From Cornus controversa (lineage: Eukaryota > Streptophyta > Magnoliopsida > Cornales > Cornaceae): a stretch of 64,000 nt of DNA. The DNA is taken from assembly GCA_026545225.1 (NCBI GenBank), contig CM048854.1, positions 31,882,230 to 31,946,229 of the forward strand. Reading direction: 5' to 3'. Every line of letters starts with the position of its first letter. The first letter of the stretch is position 1. Below the pieces are notes generated by a model that ran no database searches, had not been told where the DNA came from, and worked only from the letters and a program-made list of their open reading frames with translations. Both the position numbers and the translations under genes were made by a program. This document shows positions 1 to 11,153 of this stretch, piece after piece.

Positions 1-190
1 ATTTGAAAATCAGAAAATGAGATCGTTGAAATTAGTGACTTTGACACAGATGCTACGGCTCGTGAAAGCAATCTGGTGATGTTAGCAACGGTGGCTGCAA
101 ACACAAAGAAAGAAACTACCAAAATGCGAACTCGTTGAAGCGACGGTAAGACTGAAAGTTGCTCGTTGGAGTGAAAACGGATTTAACACT
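1..190. repeat. Fragment of the repeat also found at 5.97-6.35 kb
   Basis: This stretch matches, with many substitutions, the units that lie inside the small LTR element near 6.1-6.35 kb: the same run of phrases around 'gatcgttgaaat', 'gactttgacaca' and 'gcgaactcgttg'. No LTR is visible beside it, so it is read as a loose piece of the internal region of the same element family. It has no coding potential. Positions 190-740 are AT-rich and show nothing recognisable. Confidence 0.5.
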
Positions 191-744
191 TACCATGCCT
201 ACATATAATTCGTATACTTGCGAGTTTTAATTTATATTTAGATTGATTTATTAATTAGGTTGATTTAAATTGACATCATGTCCTTATCTCCAATTATTAT
301 TTTATATTTTCATTTTCGTTTAGATATATTGAAATGCATAGTTTTTATTAACTATTTGATTATAGATATCAAGAAATATTGTAATTTTTGGTCTTAACTC
401 GAATGCCAGTCTAACAAAGTTTTTAAATTAAAGAACAAATTAATAAGATAATCAATGTCATGATTATTGGTTTTTTATTTTTATTTTTTGTAATTTTGAT
501 ATATTCGAGAGAGGGAATAATATTGGCAAATAACCATTAGAGATGCGATATTCGCACTCCTCTTTTCTACGTTTACACTCACATTTTAAAAGAAATGACA
601 TTTCCAACCTTAACTTGACAAGTGAATGATTTTTTTTTATAAAATTACACAATTATCCTTTCTGATATCCCCTCATTGTCTCCAATCTTTAATATTTTGT
701 CTTTTTTTAAAAGTATAAAAAAAAAATTACCCAAAAAGAAAAAA

Positions 745-1375
745 GACTCAAAAAATAGTTATTTCTTTCTCTTTTGATAGGACAAAAAAAACGTTATCTA
801 TGTTGAATAAATTATCCTTTTTGATAGGACCCAAAAAAAAGGTACCAAAAAAAAAATATCTTTATTAAATAAATTCTCTCTTTTGATAGGAACAAAAAAA
901 ATGACCCAATTATTTTTCTTTGTATAACCTAAAAAAAAGTAAACTGCATAAATAAAAAACCCAAAAAAATGTTGTCTTTGTTGAATAAATTCTCCTGGCA
1001 AGAAAAAAAACCTCCAAAAAAATGTTATTTCTATTGAATAAATTATCTCCTTTGACAATACAATAAAAAAAAGTATGGTATGCAAAAAAAAAAAAAAAAG
1101 ACCCAAAAAAGTTATCTCTGTTAAATAAATTATCTCATTTGATAGCATTGGGAAAAAAGTATGACATGCAAAAAAAAAAAAAGTTCTCTTTGCTAAATAA
1201 ATTCTCTTAATTTTGACAGAAGGCAAAAAAAAAAAAAATTAGAGTACCGATTATCTCTTTTGACAGGACCAAAAAAAAGGTTATCTCTATTGAATAAATT
1301 ATTTCTTTGGTTAGGATAAAAAAAAAAAACACTGAAGAAAAAAGTTCTCCTTTGGCCTGAACCCCCAAAAAAGTA
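745..1375. repeat. A-rich minisatellite, about ten degenerate units
   Basis: A unit of roughly 50-70 bp built on 'ttatctctgttgaataaatt' followed by 'ctcttttgataggac' and a run of A is repeated head to tail with variable A-run length. The long minus-strand frame across it encodes only a Phe/Ile-rich low-complexity string and is not a gene. Confidence 0.7.
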
Positions 1376-1956
1376 TTAACCGAAGTAAAAAGAGTTATAT
1401 AATATAAAGGGTAATTATGGTATTATAAAATAAGGGATGATGCATTAATTAGTTTAGGGACTATTTTGTCATTTTATTTTTTAAAAAGAAGGCAAACAGA
1501 GTATAACTGTAGAAAAATGGAGTGTGAATATGACCTCCCTAACCATTATACTATGGGATAACATCGTTGACCACCCCTAAGGTTTGCCGAAATAACACAT
1601 ATCTCCCATCTATGTTTCATAATCCCACTTACCTCCCCTGAAGTTGTGATGCATGTAACAGACTTCCCCTTATCGTAACAGTGGTTGGCGTAGGCAAACA
1701 GAATATGATGATGTCAGCTATAGTAATTGGATTAATGGTCATTTTTGCCCTTTTATGAATGAAATGACCTTTTAAACCTTATTGACCAAGAAATATTACT
1801 AATATACCATTGACCTATTATTAACTTAAATTTACCTCAATGCCCTCTTCCTTTTACTTACACACGTGTGTGTATGTGTGTATATATATATATATAGATG
1901 TATCAAAATCATCTTCTTCATTCTCTCTCTAATTTTGACAGACTTATCTTTAACCC

Positions 1957-2175
1957 TTGTAGCGAACACCGCATGTATTGCAGGGCGTCTTTGGTCCCAA
2001 TGGTCTGGTTCGCTATTGCAGAGTCTTCTCTAATTCGCAGTGCATGCACCTACGCGCCACCGACTGCAACGTGGATGACGATGAAGATCTGTCTCCGAAA
2101 AGCATCGACAAACTATTCCTGACGGCCGGAGTTTCGAATTCCAAAGAGGAAGTCCAGCTTTTTGTAGTCGAACTA
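1957..2175 (-). pseudogene. GATA-type zinc finger transcription factor fragment
   Basis: Read on the minus strand, this GC-richer island gives a Ser-rich stretch, then R-R-C-M-H-C, and about 17 residues later L-G-P-K-T-P-C-N-T-C-G-V-R-Y-K. That is the plant GATA finger (C-x2-C-x17/18-C-N-x-C) with its LGPKT loop and the usual CGVRY ending. The finger core lies at about 1957-2052. Established knowledge: such factors bind GATA motifs through this finger plus a basic tail. Here the conserved Trp codon of the finger is TAG, several core residues differ, the homology stops just after the finger, and no start or tail is present. It is a dead fragment, perhaps carried here by a transposon. The 140 or so bases upstream of the finger keep an open frame but are not conserved enough to name a close relative. 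Confidence 0.65.
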
Positions 2176-2177
2176 TA

Positions 2178-2637
2178 ATAACATCAATATATACTATTAT
2201 ATTGAATTGAAGAATTTAAGAATTGAGGTGACTAACATGCGCCTTTATTCCATAAGAACCAAGTGATTTATTTTAGTGTTGGGAACTATTTTAATTAAGG
2301 ATGTACTTTGTTAGGTTAGGCTTTTCTAGCCATCTACTTGGAGCTGAAATTGATTAATCATAAAGTTGATTGATTGATTCCCAAGAAAGTAGCTTTATAA
2401 TGCCAATGAAGTTAAGTTAAGCCAAACAGTAGGCAAAATTAAGCCTCCTTTGATAAATAAACTTCATTAATTCAAAACAATGTCAGTCATGCATTTCTGT
2501 GAATTCAGAGACATTTTGGCCTATTAGGGTCAGCATTATCAGTTAGGCCAGCTAAGTCCAACCTTACCACACAATCAATATCTTAAACCCAAATCACCCA
2601 ACTTGTTGTAATTAATTCATTCACTTTGGATTCCAAC

Positions 2638-2669
<32 letters not shown>

Positions 2670-3470
2670 CACACACACATATGTATGTATCATCCTTCTT
2701 TTTACATATCTGGTATAGAGACTGCAATAATAGTAAATTAATGAAGATGTGCATGCACTTAACTACAAAAGCCACTTCATTTTTATATGTAACCATCTGC
2801 CATGAAGCATATATATATATATCACTGGCATGTCTAATGGTTTGCTGCTAGAGAAAATTTTACATATATCCAGCCTTGCTTGTCAGACAATGTCTACCTT
2901 TCACAACAATGGCATAACAGCAACTTAATGACAGTATGTTTTTAAACTTTTGTTAGATTTTCTAAATTAATTAGATAATATTTTTTTATTAATAGATGTC
3001 AATTTTTTTCATTATGTTTTGTCCTGCTATATGGTTTATTTGTGGTCTCTAAAACTGCATCAAAATTTTGTCCTAGAATAATTGCAGATGGATATGGAGT
3101 TAGGAAGAGCAGAGTGGGAGTGGACTGACTAGTTTGGATTTTACTGATCTTGGTTTCATGTTGTCAGGATACTCATAACAGTTTATGTTTGTAGGAGGTT
3201 TGGCATTTGACATTTTGGGTTGATAACGAACTTTTGATTGGTTGAGTAATATAATTTTTGTCAAGTTGTTGGTAATGATTCCGGGAATGGAACTTAACAA
3301 TCAACAAGTTGTTTGAGGATGACTTTAAAGGGCTTATGAATGTAAAGGTAGCTGTTGTGTCTTATAGGCCTTATCCTTATTCATAGTTTCAGCAGTCTTA
3401 AATATGGTTATTAAAGATCTTTGGAATTTGTTTACTTGGTAAGCGTAATTTTTTTCTTATTTCAGTTTTT
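2178..3470. other. No recognisable gene; microsatellites
   Basis: This is AT-rich intergenic sequence. It contains an (AC)n(AT)n tract near 2637-2685 and a short (AT)n at 2808-2822. No supported exon, RNA gene or element end was seen. Confidence 0.6.
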
Positions 3471-3480
3471 AGGTTGAGGA

Positions 3481-3800
3481 GCGGCAGTCGCTAGTGTCCT
3501 TGCATAGTCACATTAGTAGAAATTAATCTCAAAAATTAAATATTTTTATGCAATAAATGTCTTACTTTTTCATCAATCAATATATCCTTTCAGTTCTAAA
3601 CTATTTACACTGGTGCCATCAACAAACAAAGTTTATAATTTTATTTGTTTGTTGATGGCACGAGTGTAAATACTTTAGAATTGAAAGGGTATATTGATCG
3701 ATGAAAAAGTAAGACATTTATTGTAGGAAAATATTTAATTTTTAAAATTGATTTCTACCAATCAGTGGAGTGACTATGAAAGGACACTTGCTTGAGCCAC
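3481..3800. mobile_element. Mutator-type MITE family 1, copy 1
   Basis: Two inverted arms match each other. 'gtgtccttgcatagtcac' near 3494 pairs with its complement near 3770-3790, and the arms continue through 'aaaaattaaatat', 'caataaatgtcttac' and 'gtgccatcaacaaacaaa'. The same arms occur at 12786-13352 and 29733-30615, which defines a family. This copy is the shortest (about 320 bp) and has diverged ends, so no target duplication could be fixed. It is non-coding. Confidence 0.7.
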
Positions 3801-4603
3801 TTCTAAAGTGGGCTCGGTCACCAGCTTCTGTCTGTGTTGCTAGTCCTAGCAACCATCTCCATCTAATGGGTTCTAATTCAATACACCGTGCTCTAACACT
3901 ACAGGCAAGGAGTTACATGCAACTACAAAAGTAAAGAAGAGACATCTAATACACATTCTTATCTAGTCTAGCCTAGCTTGTTCTATTCTAACCTTCAGCC
4001 AAAGACCTTGCTGCTAGCACTCTTCTTTGAAGTTTTCCTTCTGTCACTTATTTCTCATTACAATAAAGGATTGATTCTATAGACTCCTTGATTCTGTCAT
4101 ACACTAATATCCCTTAGTTAATGCAGCAAAACCTTGTTAATTTCATGTATTTTAATTGTTTTACTATTTTTTTAATTCAGGAAAAATGTTACTATTTTGC
4201 TTCTGCACTGGTGTACTTGACTGTCCCTAAAGCTGCTACGCATTTTATGACTCAGTTTTTATTTTGTTTAGTTATTGTATTTAAAATCATTGAAGTATTG
4301 AAGAATAAATGATTATTAACTACCATATGCTATCAGTTGATAATATTTATTCAGATGTTAATTACTTTTCTGCTTACCAAACGATTACTTTTCTCTTTCA
4401 GATGGACTATATTAATTCTTCAAATCCTATTTTTCACATGTCATTTGTTTTTTTAAAAAAAACCTATCTAGATTTATATTTTCCTAGACCTTAGATAATA
4501 TGTCAAGTTTTCCCTCTTCTAGGAATTTCTGTAATAGTGTATCAATTTTTAACATAGAGGTAAGTTTTCCATTGAAAAGGCAAGTTTGGCGGTTAAGTTG
4601 GTG
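3801..4603. other. No recognisable gene
   Basis: AT-rich sequence with several short open frames of no similarity that I can recognise. Nothing supports an exon here. Confidence 0.5.
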
Positions 4604-5158
4604 TAGGGGTTGCGATTCTTGTTGGGGTGTTATGCTTGTGTCATGTTAGGGCATGTGTATGCCGTTACATGGGTTGACACAAATACAACACAGTTATGCT
4701 TGTGTCATGTTAGGACATGTGTATGTTGTTACATGGATTGACACAAATACAACACAATTATTGTTTGTGTTGAGAAACCTTTACACAACACAACATGATT
4801 ATTACACCAGTAACACACAATGTAATCCGTTTAATAAATGGGTCAAGACATGACATTACATGACACGATAAGACATGGTTAATTAAAATTTGTAAGGGTA
4901 ATTTCTATCTCGAATATGACATGTTTATTCGATAGGTTTAGTTAAACATATTATTTTTAACTAAACGGGTTATTTCCAATACTAACACAACCCAGTTTAT
5001 CTGACACATTTAATTAAACGGATTTGTAGATCAAACGCACACATTTAATTACTGTATCAATTCGGTACGACACAATTACGACCCAAACATGATTAAACCA
5101 AATTTAAACTCATCTATCCCGTGTCGTGTTCGAGTCATTTCAAATTTTGCCACCCTAG
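4604..5158. mobile_element. Non-autonomous hAT-like element
   Basis: The left end TAGGGGTTGC and the right end ...GCCACCCTA are inverted, TAGGG-type termini. They are flanked by imperfect 8-bp direct repeats, AGTTGGTG (4596-4603) and GTTTGGTG (5159-5166), matching at 6 of 8 bases. An 8-bp duplication with TAGGG-like ends is the hAT pattern. A roughly 64-bp unit containing 'cttgtgtcatgttagg' is tandemly doubled near 4628-4757. No transposase is present. Confidence 0.55.
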
Positions 5159-5633
5159 TTTGGTGAAAGGAATGGATCCGTAAGAGGAAGGGCTTGGATA
5201 GAGGTTATGGTAGATACTGTTGGCCGCTGGACAGTCAGAAGGGCTTTTAATACTCAGAATAATCTAGAGAAACTAAGGAGGTCAAAATAGAATATAAATA
5301 CCCTAAAAGTTATGCTCATTTTGAAATCTTTAGATCGTTGTATCACACTGGATATAACAGGCTCCAGTGTATACCAATTATGAATGATCGGATAGTTTTA
5401 AAATAAGAGTTGCTCTATGGAAACCTTTAAAATGTATTGATTGTAGTTCTTTTGGCCAAACCATTTGATCATGTATAATTGTATCTTTATCTTCTTTGTG
5501 GTGCCTATTGATGTCGAGGTTCAAGAGGGATGTTTTCAATACTTGGAAGAGCTCCAAAAGTTTATAATATATAGTTGGGCTTGTTGGGATCTCATTAGAA
5601 ATAAAATTCAAAAGCCAACGAGTGGTTCATTTG
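5159..5633. other. No recognisable gene
   Basis: Two overlapping open frames of about 75 codons on opposite strands are present, but neither has a recognisable motif or splice context. Nothing is called. Confidence 0.5.
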
Positions 5634-6416
5634 TGTTAGAAATAAAGAAAGAAAATTGTATTGAATTAACTAGTTATTATAAATAATATATAAAAGTCTA
5701 TTTATAGGCACATAATCTTGGAGGTTAAGTAAACTTAAGAGATAAGAAATACTAATCCTTGATTTAGGAAAATGTATAAGAAACCTATGCGCTTGAGGAA
5801 AAGATATATAATCTTACAATATATATAATAGAAAATATATAATCTAACAGTCCCACAAACTCAAATCTTGAATATATAAGAAACCTATGCGCTTGAGGAA
5901 AAGATATATAATCTTACAATATATATAATAGAAAATATATAATCTAACAGTCCCACAAACTCAAATCTTGAATGCAGTTCGCAAAAGTAATCTAGTGATA
6001 TTACCAACTGTAGCTGCAAACACATACAACAAAGCTGTAAAAGAGCAGCTCGGTAGACAAATGCAACTTATTAGATCGATGAAAAGACTGAAAACAACTC
6101 GTTGGAGCAAAAACTAATTTGAAAATCAGAAAAGAAGATCGTTGAAATCAATAATTTTGACACACAGATGCTATGGCTCGTGAAAACAATCTGGTAATGT
6201 TACCAACAGTGGCTATGAACACATATAAAGAAACTGCAAAAGAGCGAACTCGTTGGAACAACAATAAGACCGAAAGCTGCTGGTTAAAGTGAAATTTGAT
6301 TCGAAAATCAGAAAAGTGACTCGTTGAAATCAGCGACTTTGACACACAAATATTAATGGGAGCTGATGAATTGAACTAAAGCTGGACTGTCATATTTTTG
6401 TTTTTTTATTGTCTGC

Positions 6417-6464
<48 letters not shown>

Positions 6465-6765
6465 AGACGGAAGCTATTTTGACAATTACTCGCCGAGAAT
6501 GAAGCCGATTGTGCCCATCTTCAGTGGTGATGCAACCGAATATGAAGAATGGCAAGAATTGGTAAGGTCTGATTCTATGTTAGAATTGATATATGAATGA
6601 TACATAAATGTCTATTTATATGTACATAATTTTGGAGGCTAAGTAAATTTAAGAAACAAAAAATTCTAATCTAAATGATTTAAGAAAAATTGTAAGAAAT
6701 CAATATGATTTAGAAAATGATATATAATCTAAAAGTATATATAATAAAAAATATATAATCTAACC
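5634..6765 (+). mobile_element. Miniature LTR retroelement (TRIM/SMART-like)
   Basis: Two direct repeats with TG...CA-type ends, 5634-5849 and 6578-6765, both start TGTTAGAA and share 'gtctatttata', 'cacataat-ttggagg-taagtaaa' and 'aatatataatctaac'. They flank about 730 bp that contains no gag or pol, only degenerate repeats and an (AT)n tract at 6419-6461. The flanking 5-mers ATTTG and GTTTG match at 4 of 5. A 100-bp segment crossing the end of the first LTR (5774-5873) is repeated at once at 5874-5973. It is a small non-autonomous fossil; LTR divergence by eye suggests it is old. Confidence 0.6.
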
Positions 6766-7716
6766 GTTTGGATTAGTAAATCTTTATATCAAATGAGTTG
6801 GTTCTTTTTTTACCAGATTCTCTAAGTTAACTACTCTCTAGATCATCGCAAGTTAATTAATGAATATCTTACCTAAGGCGCCGAGATCGTATTCTGAAAC
6901 ATCAATTTTTTTTTTTATAATAAAATTTTATTTACCAAAAAAAGTATCATGCGAATTGCAAAACTACGAAACTGAAACGGGATGAAAATTAAAACCTAAC
7001 GAGGCACTGGATTTACCTTGGTGGGTAGGCCTGGTCCAGATACCTGGGCTAGTGTAACCCACTGATCAGTAAGTGGGCTTGATAAAATAGAAAATGAGAA
7101 TTTAAACAAAAGCCCATTCAATCCATAGGTAGATCTTCAAAACAAATATATTTAGAAGGCAAACAATATAAATACTATGTGGTAGATACTGAAACAGAGC
7201 TTCAAAAGAGAGAGAAGAAGATGGAGTTGGCTTCGTAACGGCTAGTTTATAACTGATTTTCAGACGATTTTGGACTTGGACTATATATATTGGTCTGTAA
7301 CAGTGGGCCTCTCTATTGCCCACTTGTTTGACAGGCTTTTAAAGCCTAGACTCTCTTTGTTTGGGTCTCTCACCTGTCTTGGGTAAAGCCCAACTCTATA
7401 AATACTTGCACAACATATATTATACATTTGTTTAAAATTTTCAAATAAATAAAAATAAAAATAAAAACAACATAAAAATTAAGATAAATTACTCTACATC
7501 CCTTGAAGTTTGGCTTGATTATTCTCAAGTTAAAGTTTCTACAAAATTGCTTTGACACCACTTATCATGCTAACGATCTATTAAACAAAACCACATCTAA
7601 TATACAATTACAAAAATACAATCAAGTTATAATGTTTTTGTGTAAAAATAATCTCAAATTCTAATAATTTGATTGATATATATATATATATATATATATT
7701 CTTTATTAATGTCACC
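6766..7716. other. No recognisable gene
   Basis: A 'taaaattttatttacc' plus A-run near 6920-6945 resembles the 3' end of a plant LINE, but only tens of bases are present. The rest shows no exon. An (AT)n tract at 7677-7700 abuts the CACTA element. Confidence 0.45.
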
Positions 7717-7734
7717 CACTACAACATATTTATT

Positions 7735-7940
7735 TTTTTCCGGCTGTTTTTGACTGGCGGTTCCGGAAGTGCCAGAAATTTGAAGTTATTACCGACGGTT
7801 TTTAAAAACCGCCGATAATGATCAATAATTCTGGCGGTTTATATAGAAGTGCCAGAAATAGCGTTATATACCGGCACTTTTTAAGGAACCGCCAGAAATA
7901 TTGACTTATTACCGGCCGTTTTTAGAAACCGCCGGAAATG
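7735..7940. repeat. Left subterminal repeat array of the CACTA element
   Basis: At least eight occurrences of a core close to 'ctggcggttt' or 'accgccggaa', in alternating orientation, lie directly inside the left terminus. The matching array lies at 11705-11960. The motif clustering is seen directly; the role as transposase-binding sites is inferred from the family. Confidence 0.75.
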
Positions 7941-9658
7941 AATAATACCAAACTTATACTCTTAGCCCAAACTTATAATCTTAGCCCAGTCCAATGAAAC
8001 CAATAAAATGCATTACCAATCATTTTTAAAATAAAATGGACCAAGTCCAAGAGAATTAACATAGCTCAAACCTAAGCCCATGTTCTGAAAGCCCATCTAT
8101 ATATATTCTTTAACCACTCAATTACTCTCAACCCTAGCCACACAGCCCGCACTCCTCTCTCTGCATCGTAAGTCCCTACTCACGACTGGCGATCTGTATT
8201 TTGTGTTTGCTCTCTCTCTCTCGTGGCATGGGAGGACGGTGACGATGGCTTTGGCGAGATCGGAGCAGTAGCTTTTACGAGATCAGTGATTTTCTAGGTA
8301 TTTTTACTTTTTATAATTTTGTATGAAATTTCTTTTGATGAAAATTTAGTTTTAGACTGATATGTGCATTTTGCATATGCGTGTGTGTAATATGTGTATG
8401 ATAGATTTGTGCATGTGTGTTTTGTGTGTGTAATATCTATATCTCTTTACGAGTTTCGAGCCGAGCTCGAATACTTGAGGTTGGAGCTCGATTCGACTTC
8501 TGGATTAGGTGATTGATTAAGAAGACATCGATCGCTATATTGTAAGATTTAATATATACTCCGTAATTGCTACATTGTATTTTAACAGTCAAAATGGAAT
8601 ATGCTTCATCTTGTCTTGCTTATCTTACCTTTGTATTTGTACAACTGTTTCTAATATTCAACATGTACAGTACTATATCATCTTAAGCACTCATATTCAA
8701 AGTTTAATTCCTGAATTCTTAATTTTGTATAGTATATGATATCATTTTCAATTATTATTTTTTGTTTATATTCATTGTTCAATTGTGTATGTATGATAGA
8801 TAATCTACATATATAGAGGGAAAGAGGTCAGTTTGCTAGCAGTTTTGTACTCATTGCTGTTCAGTCCATGCAAGTATCATCTGTGCTCAGAAGCCTCACA
8901 GGAACCTGTCTTTGTCGGCTTAGGCTGATTTCTAGGTTTGTTGTTATACATTTCATGAACATAACCATCGCTGATTTGGCCAAAACTGAAATTTTCCTAG
9001 AAAGTTGTTAATATAATAACCCCATTTCGATCACAATGTATGTAAACAGAGAAATCCTTGTATAAAAAAATTGGTACAATTCTTCTGAGAGAGAGAGAGA
9101 GCTGGTAGGACTTTAGGAGCACTAGTGTAGTATGAATGCAAAGGAATTTGCAATCTCCTAAAATGTATTTGTATATATATATATAATGTATTTTTAGCCC
9201 TGATAATGTTATTTTCTTGTATTATTTTTGTTTTTCTTTTAGTTTTAATGCTTTTGATGATTGATGGGCGTGTCTCTGATGACCTTTTTTTAAGAGGTAG
9301 ATAGAAACAAGAAAGGTGTTGTACTATTGTTGTAAAGAATGGTTCATAGCAGATGTGTGATAGCTTAAAAATGTATACACTATTAACTTTAGGTTGTGAG
9401 ATGTAACCTTGGGTAGGTATAAATATATACATAATTTCATATAAGGAATGCGTTTGAATACAGAGGTAAGAAATTGTAATCTTTTCACTTCAGTGGAAAT
9501 ACTAGATTCTATCTATTCTCAGGTCTTCATTTTACTCTCATTCACAATTCCATTGAATTGTTGCTTCATCATAATTTATTAGACGCAGGTATTAAGATGC
9601 TACTAGAAGAACAACAAATTATATTATATAATTATCCCAAAACTTTATGATTTGAAAT

Positions 9659-9862
9659 TGTTGGACCTTGGTATCAATTTCTGGGCCAATTCTCCAACAG
9701 TTTTATCTTTTGGAGTAATTGGTAGTTTAACATGGTATCAGAGCCTTGGTTCTGGGAGGTCTTGGGTTCAAATCTTCATCTTAGCATTTCTAGGAATTTA
9801 ATATGCATTGTTGGGCTCATTCTCTAACCGTTTAAGCTTTAGAAGTAATTGATAGTTTAACA
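9659..9862 (+). mobile_element. TRIM (about 204 bp) with 5-bp target duplication
   Basis: Two short LTRs, 9659-9732 and 9809-9862, each start TGTTGG and end TAGTTTAACA. They agree closely over their last 50 bases. The first is followed at once by TGGTATCAGAGCC (9733-9745), the tRNA-Met primer site used by many plant LTR elements. The whole unit is bounded by GAAAT on both sides (9654-9658 and 9863-9867). Only about 76 bp separates the LTRs, so this is a very small terminal-repeat retrotransposon in miniature. It is non-coding and sits inside the CACTA element. Confidence 0.75.
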
Positions 9863-10213
9863 GAAATATTTTTCCAAGTAAAGAATAAGATTTAGATCAT
9901 TTATCCCATTCATTGGGGAACTGCTAATAATTAACACTGATGAAACCATTGGGGAAGCATGTGAAAAACAGTGAGGAGTGCATCAGCAACTTTATGAAGA
10001 TGCAGGAATCCAAATTTGAATTAATAAATGTATTTTAAACAACTCAACTACTTATATTTCTGGCTACGTTATCAAATGCAGTACTTATATTTCTGTGGAT
10101 GTTGCTTTGTTGAGGAATTTCATTAATTTGAAGAGTTAGCTTTTTGGGAATAAATGAAATGTTCAGAACAGCAATCTCTCAAGCCCAGTAATATGTGATG
10201 GCAATCTTTGCAG

Positions 10214-10503
10214 TTCTACTAGCAAGAAGCCTCTAAACTGCTTGTACAAATTGGGAATCTGCAGAATTCAAACAGGTAATTTCAAGTGGTACAAGTACCA
10301 TCATATCCAATTGTGCTCCCTTAAACCTTTTCTTCTACTTCTTTTATTTTTTAGCAATACCTAACTTTGAAAACCTTTGATTTAACAATGTTTTTTTTTA
10401 CAGGAATATGATGGGTGAAGCTCTGAGCACTTTGACTCTCAGAGAGCTCAAGAACCTGGAGGGTGGTTTAGAGCGAGGCATTAGCAGAATCCGATCAAAA
10501 AAA
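10214..10503 (+). pseudogene. AGAMOUS/SEEDSTICK-like MADS-box K-domain, two captured exons
   Basis: Exon a is 10214-10275, preceded by TTTGCAG and followed by GTAATT. It reads through Q-E-A-S-K-L...L-Q-N-S-N-R, with a TAG where the clade normally has Gln. Exon b is 10404-10503, preceded by TTTACAG. It encodes [17 protein letters not shown] and ends G-I-S-R-I-R-S-K-K. The lengths, 62 and 100 nt, are exactly those of the two K-box exons of AGAMOUS-clade genes, and the residues fit the SEEDSTICK/AGL11 subgroup best. In the parent gene this coiled-coil K-domain mediates MADS dimer and tetramer formation. No MADS DNA-binding domain or C-terminus is present. One extra G separates the canonical end of exon b from the GT of 10505. 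The Hip exon begins only about 11 bp later, so it is a captured, broken fragment. Confidence 0.85.
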
Positions 10504-10514
10504 GGTATTGAGTA

Positions 10515-10769
10515 GCAATTGAGCATCTCACGCAGGCAATTTTGCTCAACCCAACTTCAGCAATTATGTATGGAACCAGAGGTAGAGCTTGGTTTGAGGC
10601 TTATACTGTGCTTGTCAATCTTTTTTCTTCCTTTCTTTGCAATTTAAGATTTGTAGCTTATTTTGTTTATATCTAATGTTTATTTATACTTGATGTTTTT
10701 ACAGCTAGTGTGTATATCAAAATTAAGAAACTAAATGCTGCTATCCGAGATGCCAATGCAGCTTTAGAG
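10515..10769 (+). pseudogene. Hip (Hsc70-interacting protein) TPR region, two captured exons
   Basis: The first piece, 10515-10581, reads A-I-E-H-L-T-Q-A-I-L-L-N-P-T-S-A-I-M-Y-G and ends at a GTAGAG donor. The second, 10705-10769, follows TTTACAG and reads S-V-Y-I-K-I-K-K-L-N-A-A-I-R-D-A-N-A-A-L-E up to GTTATT. The codon split by the intron (G|CT, Ala) joins the two in frame as in the TPR region of plant Hip/FAM10 proteins. In intact genes these tetratricopeptide helices bind the Hsp70 ATPase domain. The Hip N-terminus, later TPRs and STI1-like tail are missing. The piece lies about 11 bp behind the MADS K-box exon and on the same strand, so the two could share a transcript. It is a captured fragment rather than a local gene. 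Confidence 0.8.
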
Positions 10770-11153
10770 GTTATTATCACTTTCCTTAATCTGCATAGAA
10801 GAGAAGTTGAAAGTTTATTTTCATTATTTATAGTTTAAATATGCTTATTGTGCATGCCAACAGAAGCATTTGCCAATATAATGTGTGCATTTGAAGGGAA
10901 GGGATTCCTAACAGAAGAATTGAGTTAGGAACCCCTTCCCTTCCCTCCCCTCTCTTATCCCTAAAAGTTTGAAAGAAAGAAAGGGATTAAAGATGTGAAG
11001 GTCTGAACTAAAGGGCTTTTAATTTTCCTTTTTGAGGCTTCAAATTTTTATTCTTGGGTTATGTTTATGTGTTTGTGAAGGGCTAGTCCGCATGCTCTCA
11101 TATGAGAGAACATTTTAGCTAAGCAATTGATCTGTGTGTGTGTTTTTTTGTAG

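Noticed and set aside
798-1226. 142-codon minus-strand open frame
   Set aside because: It comes from a tandem A-rich minisatellite and is dominated by Phe, Ile and Leu; no motif or start context.
9031-9432. 133-codon minus-strand open frame
   Set aside because: It lies antisense within the CACTA interior, has no similarity I can recognise and no Kozak-like context. Treated as chance.
9733-9775. tRNA-like sequence GGTATCAGAGCC...GGGTTCAAATC
   Set aside because: The first part is the primer-binding site of a TRIM lying between matching LTRs; no tRNA fold is complete.
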